From the NCBI GenBank assembly GCA_903925075.1, contig CAIYDQ010000315.1:1-42773 (forward strand): DNA of 42,773 bases, read 5' to 3'. Both the position numbers and the translations under genes were made by a program. How positions within the stretch are numbered: position 1 is the first letter of the stretch; each line of letters opens with the position of its first letter. Origin of the DNA: an uncultured Geobacter sp. GTDB lineage: Bacteria > Desulfobacterota > Desulfuromonadia > Geobacterales > Geobacteraceae. Under the pieces are notes generated by a model. It did no database searches. It was not told where the DNA came from and was given only the letters and a program-made list of their open reading frames with translations. Shown piece after piece: positions 25,374 to 35,325 of the stretch.

Positions 25374-27365
25374 ATGGAAGCTACGCGCGAGCTGTATTGG
25401 AATATCGGTCATGGGGCGGCGGTGCTGGTGCCGATGTACCTCTTTGCCTTCGGCGCCATCGCGCTGTTGGTGAAAAGCGGCTGGCAACGTCTGGCTATCT
25501 ACCGCCAGGGCAAGCCTCTGAACCGCACGGACAACCGCGCGGCCCGCATCTCCGAGCTGATCAAAGGGGTCCTGCTGCAGAACAAGATCCTGAAGGTCAA
25601 GGGCCCGGGCTTCGCTCACGGGCTTTTCTTCTGGGGCTTCCTGCTCCTCTTCATCGGCACCTGCTTCGTGGCGCTCCAAGCGGACTTCCTGGACCTGCTC
25701 TTCGGGATCAAGTTCCTCAAGGGGACCTTCTACCAGATCTTCTCCCTGGTCCTCGACCTGGCGGGACTGGTGGCGATCGCCATGCTGATCGGGCTTTGGG
25801 TGCGCCGCTACTTGGTGAAACCGGCGGGCCTGGAAACCGGCCGCGACGACGCCATCATGCACGGCCTGCTCTTCGCCATCCTGATCACCGGCTACGTGAT
25901 CGAGGGGGCGCGCATGGCGGTCACCGAACTCCCCAACAACATGGCCCTGGCGGTCTGGTCGCCGGTCGGCCTGCTCTTCGCCAAGGCGCTCTCGGGGCTG
26001 GGCGAGGCCTCGCTGCGCTCCCTGCACCAGGGGCTTTGGTGGCTGCACTTCTTCCTGGTGGTCGGCTTCATCGCCTCCATCCCCTTCACCAAGTTCCGGC
26101 ACATCTTCACCACGGCGGCCAACTACTTCTTCATGGACCTGGGCCCCAAGGGGGCGCTGGTCACCCTGGACATGGAGGCCGAGGGGGTGGAGAGCTTCGG
26201 CGCGGCGCAGTTGAAGGACATGACCTGGAAGGACATCTTCGACACCGACGCCTGCACCAAATGCAAGCGCTGCCAGGACCGCTGCCCGGCCCACAACACC
26301 GATAAGCCGCTCTCGCCCATGAAGATCATCAACCAGATGAACGAGGTCGCCTGCGGCAATCCCGAGGCGAACCTGGTGGAGACCCTCTCCAAGGACGCAC
26401 TCTGGTCCTGCACCACCTGCCGGGCCTGCCAGGAGATCTGCCCCGCCGCCATCGAACACGTCAACAAGATCGTCGACGTGCGCCGCAACCTGGTGCTGAT
26501 GGAGGGGGAATTCCCCGGCGAGGAAGTCATGGTCGCCATGGACAACGCCGAGGTGAACGGCAACCCGCTGGGCATGGCGTTCGCATCCAGGGGCGATTGG
26601 GCCAAGGATCTGCCGGTCGCGACCCTGGCCGAGGACGCCGAGGTCGATATCCTCTACTTCGTGGGGTGCTACGCCTCCTTCGACAAGCGCAACATCAAGA
26701 TCGCCAGCAACTTCGTCAAGCTCTGCGCCGCCGCCGGCGTCAAGGTCGGCATCCTCGGCAAGGAGGAGAAGTGCTGCGGCGAGCCGATGCGCAAGCTGGG
26801 CAACGAGTACCTGTACCAGTCGCTGGCCAACGAGAACATCGAGACCATCAAGGGGTACGGCGTGAAGAAGATCGTCACCGCCTGCCCGCACTGCTTCAAC
26901 ACCCTGGCTAAGGACTACCGCGATCTGGGCTTCGACGTGGAGACCGAGCATTACACCACCTATCTCAACACGCTGGTGCAGTCGGGCAAGCTGAAGCTGA
27001 AGCCGGAAGCCTTCGACTGCACTTACCACGACTCCTGCTACATCGGCCGCTATAACGACCTGTACCAGCCGCCGCGCGAGCTCTTGGCCGCGGCCGGCGG
27101 CGCCATCCGCGAGATGGAGAAGAGCCAGGCGGAAAGCTTCTGCTGCGGCGCCGGCGGCGGGCGGATCATGGCCGAGGAAAAACTGGGGAGCCGCATCTCC
27201 GAGAAGCGCGCCCGCATGGCGGCCGACACCGGCAGCGCGCTCCTGGTCTCCAACTGCCCCTTCTGCCTGACCATGTTCGAGGACGGGGTCAAAGGCGCCG
27301 GGCTGGAAGGCGAACTGACGCCGCGCGACATCTCAGAGATCCTGATCGACAGGGTGATCGCCTAG
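25374..27365 (+). CDS. Membrane Fe-S oxidoreductase, Etf:quinone oxidoreductase (EMO)-like, copy 1
   Basis: A 663-residue protein. The first ~240 residues hold several membrane helices with His residues, like the heme b nitrate reductase gamma fold. Two [4Fe-4S] motifs follow: C294, C297, C300, C304 and C346, C349, C352, C356. The rest has two HdrD-like CCG domains (K-C-C-G-E-P-M, H-D-S-C-Y, F-C-C-G-A-G-G-G-R). This layout matches the membrane Etf:(methyl)menaquinone oxidoreductases of anaerobic acyl-CoA oxidisers. It would pass electrons from reduced Etf to menaquinone. It stands between the beta-oxidation genes and sucCD, and a terminator follows. Confidence 0.88.
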   Translation: MEATRELYWNIGHGAAVLVPMYLFAFGAIALLVKSGWQRLAIYRQGKPLNRTDNRAARISELIKGVLLQNKILKVKGPGFAHGLFFWGFLLLFIGTCFVALQADFLDLLFGIKFLKGTFYQIFSLVLDLAGLVAIAMLIGLWVRRYLVKPAGLETGRDDAIMHGLLFAILITGYVIEGARMAVTELPNNMALAVWSPVGLLFAKALSGLGEASLRSLHQGLWWLHFFLVVGFIASIPFTKFRHIFTTAANYFFMDLGPKGALVTLDMEAEGVESFGAAQLKDMTWKDIFDTDACTKCKRCQDRCPAHNTDKPLSPMKIINQMNEVACGNPEANLVETLSKDALWSCTTCRACQEICPAAIEHVNKIVDVRRNLVLMEGEFPGEEVMVAMDNAEVNGNPLGMAFASRGDWAKDLPVATLAEDAEVDILYFVGCYASFDKRNIKIASNFVKLCAAAGVKVGILGKEEKCCGEPMRKLGNEYLYQSLANENIETIKGYGVKKIVTACPHCFNTLAKDYRDLGFDVETEHYTTYLNTLVQSGKLKLKPEAFDCTYHDSCYIGRYNDLYQPPRELLAAAGGAIREMEKSQAESFCCGAGGGRIMAEEKLGSRISEKRARMAADTGSALLVSNCPFCLTMFEDGVKGAGLEGELTPRDISEILIDRVIA

Positions 27366-27381
27366 GGGCGCTGAACAAGGA

Positions 27382-27416
27382 CCGATCCCCGCCGCCTGCG
27401 CGCGGGGATCGGTTTT
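27382..27416 (+). terminator. Rho-independent terminator after Fe-S oxidoreductase
   Basis: CCGATCCCCGC at 27382-27392 pairs with GCGGGGATCGG at 27402-27412 around a 9-nt loop. TTTT follows. It begins 17 bases after the stop codon. Confidence 0.8.
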
Positions 27417-27452
27417 CGAGCCGCTTTTCGGGCTTTGCATCGGCAATAAATT

Positions 27453-27466
27453 GGTAATTCAGTACC
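27453..27466. promoter_or_regulatory. Candidate GGTA-N6-TACC operator before sucC
   Basis: GGTAATTCAGTACC has perfect 4-bp arms, with the same arm sequence and spacing as the element before thiolase. It lies about 94 bases before the sucC start. The TTGACAAC found with the other two copies is absent here. Confidence 0.42.
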
Positions 27467-27559
27467 TTAATGATTGAATGCGTGCTGGCGTAGTGCAGCC
27501 AAAAAAGCAAAAGATCTGCCCCTGGCAGACCGAATTGCGTAACCAGAAAGGAGTCAGTG

Positions 27560-28726
27560 GTGAACATTCATGAGTATCAAGCCAAGGCGATTCTGAGGGA
27601 GTTCGGCGTCCCGGTGCCGGACGGTCACGTCTGCTACAACGGCGCCAGCGCCCGCGAGTGGGCCAAGCGACTGGGGGACGGTCCCTGGGTGGTGAAGGCC
27701 CAGATTCATGCAGGGGGACGCGGCAAGGGGGGGGGCGTGAAGCTCGCCCGCAGCGCCGACGAGGTGCGCAACATCGCCCGCGAAATGCTGGGCATGACGC
27801 TGCGCACGCATCAGACCGGCCCGGAAGGGAAGCTGGTCACCCGCATCCTGGTGGAGAACGGCTGCAACATCGGCCGCGAACTGTACGTGAGCCTGCTGGT
27901 TGACCGGGCCACGGACAAGGTGACGGTGATGGCCTCCACCGAGGGTGGGATGGACATCGAAGAGGTGGCGGCCAACACCCCGGAGAAGATTTTCAAGGAG
28001 GCGATCGATCCGCTCCTGGGCCTCACCCCCTTCCAGTGCCGCAGTCTGGCCTTCCAGCTCGGCCTGACAGGCAAGCAGATCCCCAAAGGGGTCGCGGTGC
28101 TGCAGGGTCTCTACAACACCTTCATCGGCTGCGACTGCGCCCTTTTGGAGATCAACCCGCTGGTGGTCACCAACGAGGGAGAACTGCTCTGCCTGGACGC
28201 CAAGTTCGGCTTCGACGACAACGCGATCTTCCGTCATCATCGGATCGGCGACATGCGCGACTACGACGAGGAAGACCCCAACGAGGTGGAGGCGTCCCAG
28301 CACGACCTCTCCTACGTGTCGCTGACCGGCAACATCGGCTGCCTGGTGAACGGCGCGGGTCTCGCCATGGCCACCATGGACATCATCAAGCATTCCGGCG
28401 GCAACCCCGCGAACTTCCTGGACGTTGGGGGCGGGGCGACCATCGAGCGCGTCACCGAGGCCTTCAAGCTGATCCTCTCCGACAAGAACGTCAAAGGGAT
28501 CCTGGTGAACATCTTCGGCGGCATCATGAAGTGCGACGTGATCGCCACCGGGGTGATCGAGGCGGCCAAGCAGGTATCCCTGAAGGTGCCGCTGGTGGTT
28601 CGCCTGGAAGGGACCAACGTCGACTTGGGCAAGAAGCTTTTGGCTGACAGCGGGCTGAACATCGTGGCCGCCGACGGCATGGCCGACGCCGCTAAAAAAA
28701 TCGTGCAGGCCGTAGCCGCCGCCTGA
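27560..28726 (+). CDS. sucC: Succinyl-CoA synthetase (ADP-forming) beta subunit
   Basis: A 388-residue ATP-grasp subunit starting M-N-I-H-E-Y-Q-A-K. It shows [10 protein letters not shown] for nucleotide binding, L-L-E-I-N-P-L-V-V and [10 protein letters not shown]. It partners with sucD 14 bases downstream. The GTG at 27560 is preferred to the GTG at 27557, because the spacing from AAGGAG is better and the family starts with M-N-I-H-E-Y. Besides its TCA role it can supply succinyl-CoA to the CoA-transferase at 10068. Confidence 0.97.
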   Translation: MNIHEYQAKAILREFGVPVPDGHVCYNGASAREWAKRLGDGPWVVKAQIHAGGRGKGGGVKLARSADEVRNIAREMLGMTLRTHQTGPEGKLVTRILVENGCNIGRELYVSLLVDRATDKVTVMASTEGGMDIEEVAANTPEKIFKEAIDPLLGLTPFQCRSLAFQLGLTGKQIPKGVAVLQGLYNTFIGCDCALLEINPLVVTNEGELLCLDAKFGFDDNAIFRHHRIGDMRDYDEEDPNEVEASQHDLSYVSLTGNIGCLVNGAGLAMATMDIIKHSGGNPANFLDVGGGATIERVTEAFKLILSDKNVKGILVNIFGGIMKCDVIATGVIEAAKQVSLKVPLVVRLEGTNVDLGKKLLADSGLNIVAADGMADAAKKIVQAVAAA

Positions 28727-28739
28727 GGGAGAGAGACTA

Positions 28740-29609
<870 letters not shown>

Positions 29610-29618
29610 CGGAAAAAG

Positions 29619-29650
29619 GGCGCGGCGGCCCGCTTGCGGGTCGCCGCGCC
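29619..29650 (+). terminator. GC-rich hairpin after sucD
   Basis: GGCGCGGCG at 29619-29627 pairs with CGCCGCGCC at 29642-29650. The inner CCCGC and GCGGG continue the stem. It starts nine bases after the stop. No T-run follows, so termination is probable but not certain. Confidence 0.55.
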
Positions 29651-29661
29651 AGCATGAGTTT

Positions 29662-29739
29662 GGACCGGTCGGATCAGTCAGACTGGTCCGACCGGTCAGA
29701 ATGGTCCGAATAGTCAGACCGGTCCCCGTCCGACCGGTC
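29662..29739. repeat. Seven-unit 9-bp tandem repeat plus one separated unit
   Basis: Seven contiguous units end in GTC: GGACCGGTC, GGATCAGTC, AGACTGGTC, CGACCGGTC, AGAATGGTC, CGAATAGTC and AGACCGGTC (29662-29724). Another CGACCGGTC is at 29731-29739. The consensus is close to the CGACCGATC unit at 37032-37067. Confidence 0.75.
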
Positions 29740-29780
29740 CAACAGTTTGAAGCTCGCTCCCCGACGGGGGGGCGAACCTG

Positions 29781-29866
29781 AAAAAACCCTCCCTTGGCGG
29801 GGAGGGATGTGCAAAACTCTCCCCTGGCAGGGAGGGATTTGAAACCTCTCCCCCCCCGGGAGGGCT
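29781..29866. repeat. Three tandem hairpin units upstream of etfB
   Basis: Three imperfect copies of a CCTCTCCC...GGGAGGG palindrome follow one another. The GGGAGGG arm recurs at 29800, 29830 and 29858. The last unit ends about 20 bases before the etfB start. The series may form stable mRNA stems that affect etfB expression. Confidence 0.6.
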
Positions 29867-29888
29867 CAAAGCGTAGCGCGAGGTTCAC

Positions 29889-30701
29889 ATGCTGGTAGTT
29901 GTCTGCATCAAGCAGGTCCCCGACACCACCCAGGTCCAGATCGACCCGGTGACCAACACCCTGGTCCGCGAGGGGATCCCCTTCATTGCCAACCCTTACG
30001 ACACCCACGCCATGGAAGAGGCCTTGCGCCTTAAGGACGAGTTCGGTCTGAAGGTGGTCGCCATCTCCATGGGACCCCCCAACGCCGAGGCGACCCTGAG
30101 AAAGACGCTGGCGCTGGGCGCGGATCGAGCCATCCTGCTCTCCGACCGGGTCTTCGGCGGCGCCGACACCCTGGCGACCAGCAACGTGCTCTCCGCGGCC
30201 ATCAACAAACTGCACGCGGAGGAGGAAGTGGCGCTGGTGCTGTGCGGCAAGCAGACCATCGACGGCGACACGGCGCAGGTCGGCCCCGGCATCGCCACCC
30301 GCAACGGCTACAGCCAGCTCACCCTGGTGGATCGGGTCGACAACCTCGACCTGTCCGGCAAGAGGGTGCGGGTGCGCAGAAAGCTGGAAGGACGCCACGA
30401 GATCGTGGAGTCCCCGCTCCCCGCCATGCTGACCGTGGTGCGCGAACTGAACCGTCCCCGCTACCCGAGCGTGCCGCTGAGGCTCGCCTCGCTGGAGCGC
30501 GAGGTGACGGTCTGGGACAACTCGGTCCTCAAATTGGATGTGAACAGCATCGGCCTCAAGGGTTCGCCCACCTGGGTGAGCCGGATCTTTTCTCCGCAAC
30601 GGGAAAAGGGGGAGATCGTCGGCGACGGCGCGCAGGATCCGAAAGGAACCGCGCGGCTGCTCCTGGAAAAGCTCAGGAGCAAGGACCTGTTGCCGGTATG
30701 A
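29889..30701 (+). CDS. etfB: Electron transfer flavoprotein beta subunit, copy 1
   Basis: A 270-residue Etf beta subunit. The start V-V-V-C-I-K-Q-V-P-D and the nucleotide motif G-K-Q-T-I-D-G-D-T-A-Q-V-G-P are clear. The partner-recognition loop reads R-Y-P-S-V-P-L-R-L-A-S rather than the canonical R-Y-P-T-L-P-N-I-M-K of copy 2. This suggests a different class, nearer the Fix/Car-type Etfs that include bifurcating enzymes. It pairs with the ferredoxin-bearing EtfA 74 bases downstream. Its partner dehydrogenase is not proven. Confidence 0.93.
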   Translation: MLVVVCIKQVPDTTQVQIDPVTNTLVREGIPFIANPYDTHAMEEALRLKDEFGLKVVAISMGPPNAEATLRKTLALGADRAILLSDRVFGGADTLATSNVLSAAINKLHAEEEVALVLCGKQTIDGDTAQVGPGIATRNGYSQLTLVDRVDNLDLSGKRVRVRRKLEGRHEIVESPLPAMLTVVRELNRPRYPSVPLRLASLEREVTVWDNSVLKLDVNSIGLKGSPTWVSRIFSPQREKGEIVGDGAQDPKGTARLLLEKLRSKDLLPV

Positions 30702-30775
30702 CGGCGCGCGCGACCGTGCCGCCCCCCCCAAGCCTTCCTGCGCCAGGCGCAGGACGATCTTCCGAGGAGTAAGAG

Positions 30776-32092
30776 ATGACTGAAGCTAAAAAACCGGTGA
30801 AAAAGCCGCGCGGCAAGGCGCGGTTGATAGAAGGAAGATGCATAGCCTGCGGCGCCCGCTGCGAGAGTTCCTGCCCCGTCAACGCGGTGAGCATGAACGA
30901 CGCCGGCGAACCGTTGGTCCTGGACGACAAGTGCATCGGCTGCGTCAAGTGCGTCAAAGTTTGCCCGGCCCAGGCGCTGGAGATGTTTTTCACGCCCGAG
31001 GAGCAGCGGATCCTGGACGAATTGGCCAAGTCGGCGCAGGTCGAGGTCGAAGAAGAGGATCCCGAGGCCAAGGCCCTGGCGGCCAAGCTCGCCGCCTATC
31101 GCGGGGTCTGGGTCTTCGTTGAGCAGACCGAAGGCGAACCGGCCCGGGTCTCCTGGGAATTGATGGGCAAGGGGCGCGAACTGGCGGACGCCATCGGCAC
31201 CGAACTGGTCGCCATCGTCCTGGGCGATCAGGTGGAGTCGCTCTGCCGCGAGGCCTTCGCCTACGGTGCCGATCAGGCCATCCTGGTGGACGCCCCGGTG
31301 TTTCGCCACTACCGGACCGAGGCCTACCTGAAGGCGCTTTGCCATCTGATCGACGGCCGCAAGCCGGAGATCATCCTGATGGGCGCCACCGGCCTTGGGC
31401 GCGATCTGGCAGGGGCGGTGGCCACCGTAGTCGGCACCGGCCTCACCGCCGACTGCACCGGTCTGGCCGTCGACGACAAAAGGAACCTGATGCAGACCCG
31501 CCCGGCTTTCGGCGGCAACATCATGGCCACCATCATGTGCGACAAGTTCCGTCCGCAGATGTCCACGGTGCGCCCCCACGTGATGCCGCTCCCCGAGCGC
31601 CGCGAAGGGGCCAGCGGCGAAATCGTCCGGGTGGAGTGCCCGGTCGAGGAGCGCGACATCCTGACCAAGGTGTTGGAGATCGTCAAGGACCAGAAGGGGA
31701 AGGACCACGTGGACGTGGCCGGCGCCGAGTTCATCATCTCGGGCGGGCGCGGCATGATGGGACCGGACAACTTCGCCATCTTGAAGGAACTGGCCGACGA
31801 ACTGGGAGGGGTGGTAGGCGCCTCGCGCAGCGCGGTCGACGCAGGCTGGATGCCGCACGACCGCCAGGTGGGGCAGACCGGCAAGACGGTGCGCCCGAAG
31901 ATCTACATCGCCTGCGGCATCTCCGGCGCCATCCAGCACCTGGTTGGCATGCAGGAGTCGGATCTGATCATCGCCATCAACCGCGACAAGGACGCCCCCA
32001 TCTTCGAGGTGGCGCATTACGGCATCGTCGGGGATCTGTTCCAGATCGTGCCTGAGCTGATCGAGGGGATCAGGGAGTTGAAGAAGGCGTAG
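30776..32092 (+). CDS. etfA: Electron transfer flavoprotein alpha subunit with N-terminal ferredoxin domain
   Basis: A 438-residue EtfA, about 120 residues longer than usual. Two [4Fe-4S] motifs lie at the start: C22, C25, C29, C33 (with one extra spacer residue) and C53, C56, C59, C63. The FAD domain has [18 protein letters not shown] and G-I-S-G-A-I-Q-H. EtfA proteins with such a domain include the caffeyl-CoA reductase and lactate dehydrogenase Etfs of Acetobacterium, which confurcate or bifurcate electrons. Placed next to a membrane Fe-S oxidoreductase, it could instead feed quinone directly. GAGGAGTAAGAG precedes the ATG. Confidence 0.93.
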   Translation: MTEAKKPVKKPRGKARLIEGRCIACGARCESSCPVNAVSMNDAGEPLVLDDKCIGCVKCVKVCPAQALEMFFTPEEQRILDELAKSAQVEVEEEDPEAKALAAKLAAYRGVWVFVEQTEGEPARVSWELMGKGRELADAIGTELVAIVLGDQVESLCREAFAYGADQAILVDAPVFRHYRTEAYLKALCHLIDGRKPEIILMGATGLGRDLAGAVATVVGTGLTADCTGLAVDDKRNLMQTRPAFGGNIMATIMCDKFRPQMSTVRPHVMPLPERREGASGEIVRVECPVEERDILTKVLEIVKDQKGKDHVDVAGAEFIISGGRGMMGPDNFAILKELADELGGVVGASRSAVDAGWMPHDRQVGQTGKTVRPKIYIACGISGAIQHLVGMQESDLIIAINRDKDAPIFEVAHYGIVGDLFQIVPELIEGIRELKKA

Positions 32093-32093
32093 G

Positions 32094-32166
32094 GCTAAAA
32101 GCTCATGGGCTAAGGGCTAAGCGCTCAAGGCTAAGGGCTCAAGGGCTCAAGGGCCAAGGCCAAGGC
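32094..32166. repeat. Degenerate 7-bp tandem repeat
   Basis: Units close to GGGCTAA and GGGCTCA run for about 70 bases from the etfA stop. This array has a 7-bp period, unlike the 9-bp arrays elsewhere. Confidence 0.65.
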
Positions 32167-32360
32167 TCCAGGCGTCTCACACGGATCTTCACGGATGGTC
32201 ACGGGTAAAGGCTGATAGGGCTCAACACTTTTTCTTGTTAGGCCGGTCAAAAACTTTGGCACAACAGGCTTCTTCGACCGCCCCGCCGTTATCAGCGGCG
32301 CCGGCCGAACGCCGCGGCCGCTTTCGACTGGCATGGCAATGCACGACATGAGGGTTTACC

Positions 32361-34367
32361 ATGGCTCCAAATATAACGATATTCGCCCCGCTGCTGGCCG
32401 CTTCGCTGCTGCTCTTCGCTTGGAACTGCTACCGGCGTTTCTCGCTGGTCGCGGTGGGCCAGGCGGAAGACCGCTTCCAACGCCCGGCGACCCGGCTTTG
32501 GGAAATGTTCCGCTTCGCCTTCGGCCAAAAAAGGGTGCTGAGCAGGCCCTTCGGCGTGGTCCATGCCTGCATCTTCTGGTCCTTCCTCGCCCTGGTGCTC
32601 GCTAACGGCGAGTTCCTGGTGGCTGGACTGGTCCCTTCCCTTAACCTGGGCCTGCTGCCGGCGTTCGCGCACCACCTGCTGATGTTGGTCTTCGACCTGG
32701 TCTCGTTGCTGGCGCTGACCGCGGTCCTGGTGGCCGCCGGCCGCCGGCTGTTCTGCCCTCCCGCTTATCTGGACTCCTCCTACGCCAAGGCGCGCAGCCC
32801 CGAGGCGTTCATGATCCTTAGCTGCATCGCGGTGCTGATGCTCGCCTACTTCGGCCTGCACGGCGCGCTGATCGAGCTGGGCCAGGAGCCGGCGGGGTGG
32901 ATGCCGATCTCGGCGCGGGCCGGGAAGCTCTTGGGCCCCCTGTCGCCGCAAGGCTTCGCCGCGCTCGCCTCCTTCTTCTGGTGGCTGCACGCCGTGGTGC
33001 TCTTGGCGTTCCTGAACTACCTGCCGCTCAAAAAGCACATGCACATCATCACCGCCATCCCCAACTGTTTCTTCAAAAGCCTGGAGAAGCCGAACACGCA
33101 GCCGCGCGAGGAGTTCAAGGTCGGCAACAGCTTCGGCGTGGGGAGCGTTGATCAGTTCACCTGGAAGGATCTTTTGGACGGCTTTTGCTGCACCGAGTGC
33201 GGCCGCTGCCAGAGCGTCTGTCCGGCGACCGCCACCGGCAAGCCGCTGAACCCCCGGCAGGTGGTGCACGACATGAAGGCGAACCTGGTGAACGGCACCA
33301 TGGACGGCAAGCTCTTCAAGAGCGCGCAGCCGCTGATCGGCTCGCAGGGCGAGGGGAGCGTCGCCGAGGACGCCATCTGGTCCTGCACCACCTGCGGCGC
33401 CTGCATGGCCGCCTGCCCGGTGTTCATCGAGCAGATGCCCAAGATCGTCAAGATGCGCCGCAACCTGGTGGAGATGCAGACCCGGTTCCCTGAGGAGCTC
33501 TTGAACCTGTTCGAGAACATCGAGGGGCGCTCCAATCCCTGGGGGATCGCGCCCACCGAGCGCACCAAGTGGTACTCGACCATGGACGTCAAGCCCTTCG
33601 AGGCGGGCAAGACCGAATACCTGCTCTACGTCGGCTGCGCCGGCTCTTTCGACTCACGGCAAAAACACGTCACCGTGGCCTTGGCCACCATCCTGGACGC
33701 GGCGGGGGTCTCCTGGGGGATCCTCGGCAAAGAGGAACTCTGCTGCGGCGACAGCCTGCGCCGCCTGGGCAACGAGTACGCCTTCGACAAGCTCGCCAAG
33801 GAAAACGTGCAGCTCTTCAAGGGGAAGGGGATCACCAAGGTGATTACCCAGTGCCCTCACTGCTTCAGCACCCTGCAAAACGATTACCGTCAGTACGGCC
33901 TGGAGCTGGAGGTGCTGCACCACTCCCAGATGATCAACCTGCTGATCGCCGACGGCCGCCTGCAACTGAACAGCCAGGTGAAGCATCTTGGGAACATCGT
34001 CTTCCACGACTCCTGCTACCTCGGCCGCCACAACGACGTCTACGAGGCGCCGCGCCAGGCGATCGAGGCCGCCACCGGCAGCGCGCCCGCCGAGATGGAG
34101 CGCAACCGGGAAAACTCCTTTTGCTGCGGCGCCGGAGGCGGGCGCATGTGGATGGAGGAGCAGCTGGGAAGCAGGATCAATCTAAACCGTATCGAAGAGG
34201 CGCTGACCGCGAAGCCCGACACCATCTGCGTCAGTTGCCCCTATTGTTTGACCATGTTTGACGATGGACTGAAGGACCTGCAGTCGGGCAAAGATCTGCC
34301 GTCGGGCAGAACGCAGGTGAAGGATATCGCCGAGGTGGTGGCCGAAGGGCTGCGACCATCGGTCTGA
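32361..34367 (+). CDS. Membrane Fe-S oxidoreductase, Etf:quinone oxidoreductase (EMO)-like, copy 2
   Basis: A 668-residue paralogue of the protein at 25374. An N-terminal membrane part of about 240 residues is followed by two [4Fe-4S] motifs (C-T-E-C-G-R-C-Q-S-V-C-P and C-T-T-C-G-A-C-M-A-A-C-P). Two CCG domains complete it (L-C-C-G-D-S, H-D-S-C-Y-L-G-R and F-C-C-G-A-G-G-G-R). Unlike copy 1 it lies between two etfBA pairs and directly before an IclR gene. It probably connects one Etf to the menaquinone pool. The ribosome-binding site is weak (GAGGG). Confidence 0.88.
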   Translation: MAPNITIFAPLLAASLLLFAWNCYRRFSLVAVGQAEDRFQRPATRLWEMFRFAFGQKRVLSRPFGVVHACIFWSFLALVLANGEFLVAGLVPSLNLGLLPAFAHHLLMLVFDLVSLLALTAVLVAAGRRLFCPPAYLDSSYAKARSPEAFMILSCIAVLMLAYFGLHGALIELGQEPAGWMPISARAGKLLGPLSPQGFAALASFFWWLHAVVLLAFLNYLPLKKHMHIITAIPNCFFKSLEKPNTQPREEFKVGNSFGVGSVDQFTWKDLLDGFCCTECGRCQSVCPATATGKPLNPRQVVHDMKANLVNGTMDGKLFKSAQPLIGSQGEGSVAEDAIWSCTTCGACMAACPVFIEQMPKIVKMRRNLVEMQTRFPEELLNLFENIEGRSNPWGIAPTERTKWYSTMDVKPFEAGKTEYLLYVGCAGSFDSRQKHVTVALATILDAAGVSWGILGKEELCCGDSLRRLGNEYAFDKLAKENVQLFKGKGITKVITQCPHCFSTLQNDYRQYGLELEVLHHSQMINLLIADGRLQLNSQVKHLGNIVFHDSCYLGRHNDVYEAPRQAIEAATGSAPAEMERNRENSFCCGAGGGRMWMEEQLGSRINLNRIEEALTAKPDTICVSCPYCLTMFDDGLKDLQSGKDLPSGRTQVKDIAEVVAEGLRPSV

Positions 34368-34395
34368 CAGCTTTAGCTGTCCAAGGATGTGACCC

Positions 34396-35178
34396 ATGTT
34401 AAAGAAACGAGAGAAGACGAAGTACACCATCCGCTCGGTATCGCGCGCCATTGATCTCCTGGAAGAGTTTCTGGGGGACGATGTCGAGATCGGCCTGACC
34501 GATCTAAGCCGTCGCCTGAAGCTCCCCAAGAACAACATCTTCAGGCTGCTGGCGACCCTGCAACTGCGCAACTACGTAGGGCAGAACACCACCAACGAGA
34601 AGTACCACCTGGGCTTCAAGACGGTGGAGTTGGGACAGATGGTGACCAGGCAGTGGGGCGGGTTCAACAACTCGCGGCCGGTGATGGAGCGGCTGGTGAA
34701 GGACTGCAACGAGACGGCGGTGGTCTCGGTGCTGAAGGATTACAGCATCGTCAACTTGGACGTGGTGGAATGCGACCACCATCTGAGGGTCAGGCCGCGC
34801 ATCGGCGTGCAACTGCCGGCCTACTGCACGGCGGCCGGCAAGTCGCAGATCGCGCATTTCGCCGAGGAGAAGCTGAAGCCCTACGCCTGCGACTACCATT
34901 TTCACCAGTACACGCCGCATACCATCACCGATCTGGCCCAGTGGCGGACGCAGTTGCAGCAGATCGCCTCGCAGGGGTACGCCATCGAGAACGAGGAACT
35001 GGACCTGGGGGTGCGCTGCGTGGGCGCTCCGATCCGCGACTTCGCCTCCCGGATCATCGGCTCGGTCACGCTTTTGGGGCCGTCCCAGCGCTTCAACGAC
35101 GAGCGCATCGAGAACGAATTAATTCCGCTGGTGATGAAGGGCGCCGCCGATATTTCTTGTGCCCTGTCACCGTCTTGA
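34396..35178 (+). CDS. IclR-family transcriptional regulator, copy 2
   Basis: A 260-residue regulator with an N-terminal winged helix (L-T-D-L-S-R-R-L-K-L-P-K-N-N-I-F-R-L-L) at about 35-55. The IclR effector domain ends in G-S-V-T-L-L-G-P-S. It starts 29 bases after the Fe-S oxidoreductase and reads in the same direction, ahead of etfB copy 2. It may control the second Etf module. It is distant in sequence from the IclR at 8849. No clear operator was found in the 147-base gap that follows, which is largely repeat. Confidence 0.92.
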   Translation: MLKKREKTKYTIRSVSRAIDLLEEFLGDDVEIGLTDLSRRLKLPKNNIFRLLATLQLRNYVGQNTTNEKYHLGFKTVELGQMVTRQWGGFNNSRPVMERLVKDCNETAVVSVLKDYSIVNLDVVECDHHLRVRPRIGVQLPAYCTAAGKSQIAHFAEEKLKPYACDYHFHQYTPHTITDLAQWRTQLQQIASQGYAIENEELDLGVRCVGAPIRDFASRIIGSVTLLGPSQRFNDERIENELIPLVMKGAADISCALSPS

Positions 35179-35200
35179 GGTAAGCTCTGGCGGATATGGT

Positions 35201-35275
35201 GTGGACGGTGTCCGACGGTGTCCGACGAACCATGGACGACGTGGACGGCATGGACGAACCGTGGACGACGTGGAC
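35201..35275. repeat. 9-bp-period repeat with TGGACGAC core
   Basis: Units such as GTGGACGGT, GTCCGACGG, ATGGACGAC, GTGGACGGC and GTGGACGAC follow one another, some with 1-3 extra bases. The core matches the array after maeB at 19334-19378. Confidence 0.65.
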
Positions 35276-35325
35276 CTTTTTGAAGAGAGCGGCAGATCGC
35301 GCAATATAACGGATAGGAGACGATC

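Noticed and set aside
29662..29739. CRISPR-like array
   Set aside because: The units are contiguous 9-mers with no spacers, and no cas genes are present.
32257..32275. TGGCAC followed by GCTT, resembling a sigma-54 promoter before the second Fe-S oxidoreductase
   Set aside because: The GG to GC spacing is two bases too short for the -24/-12 pattern.
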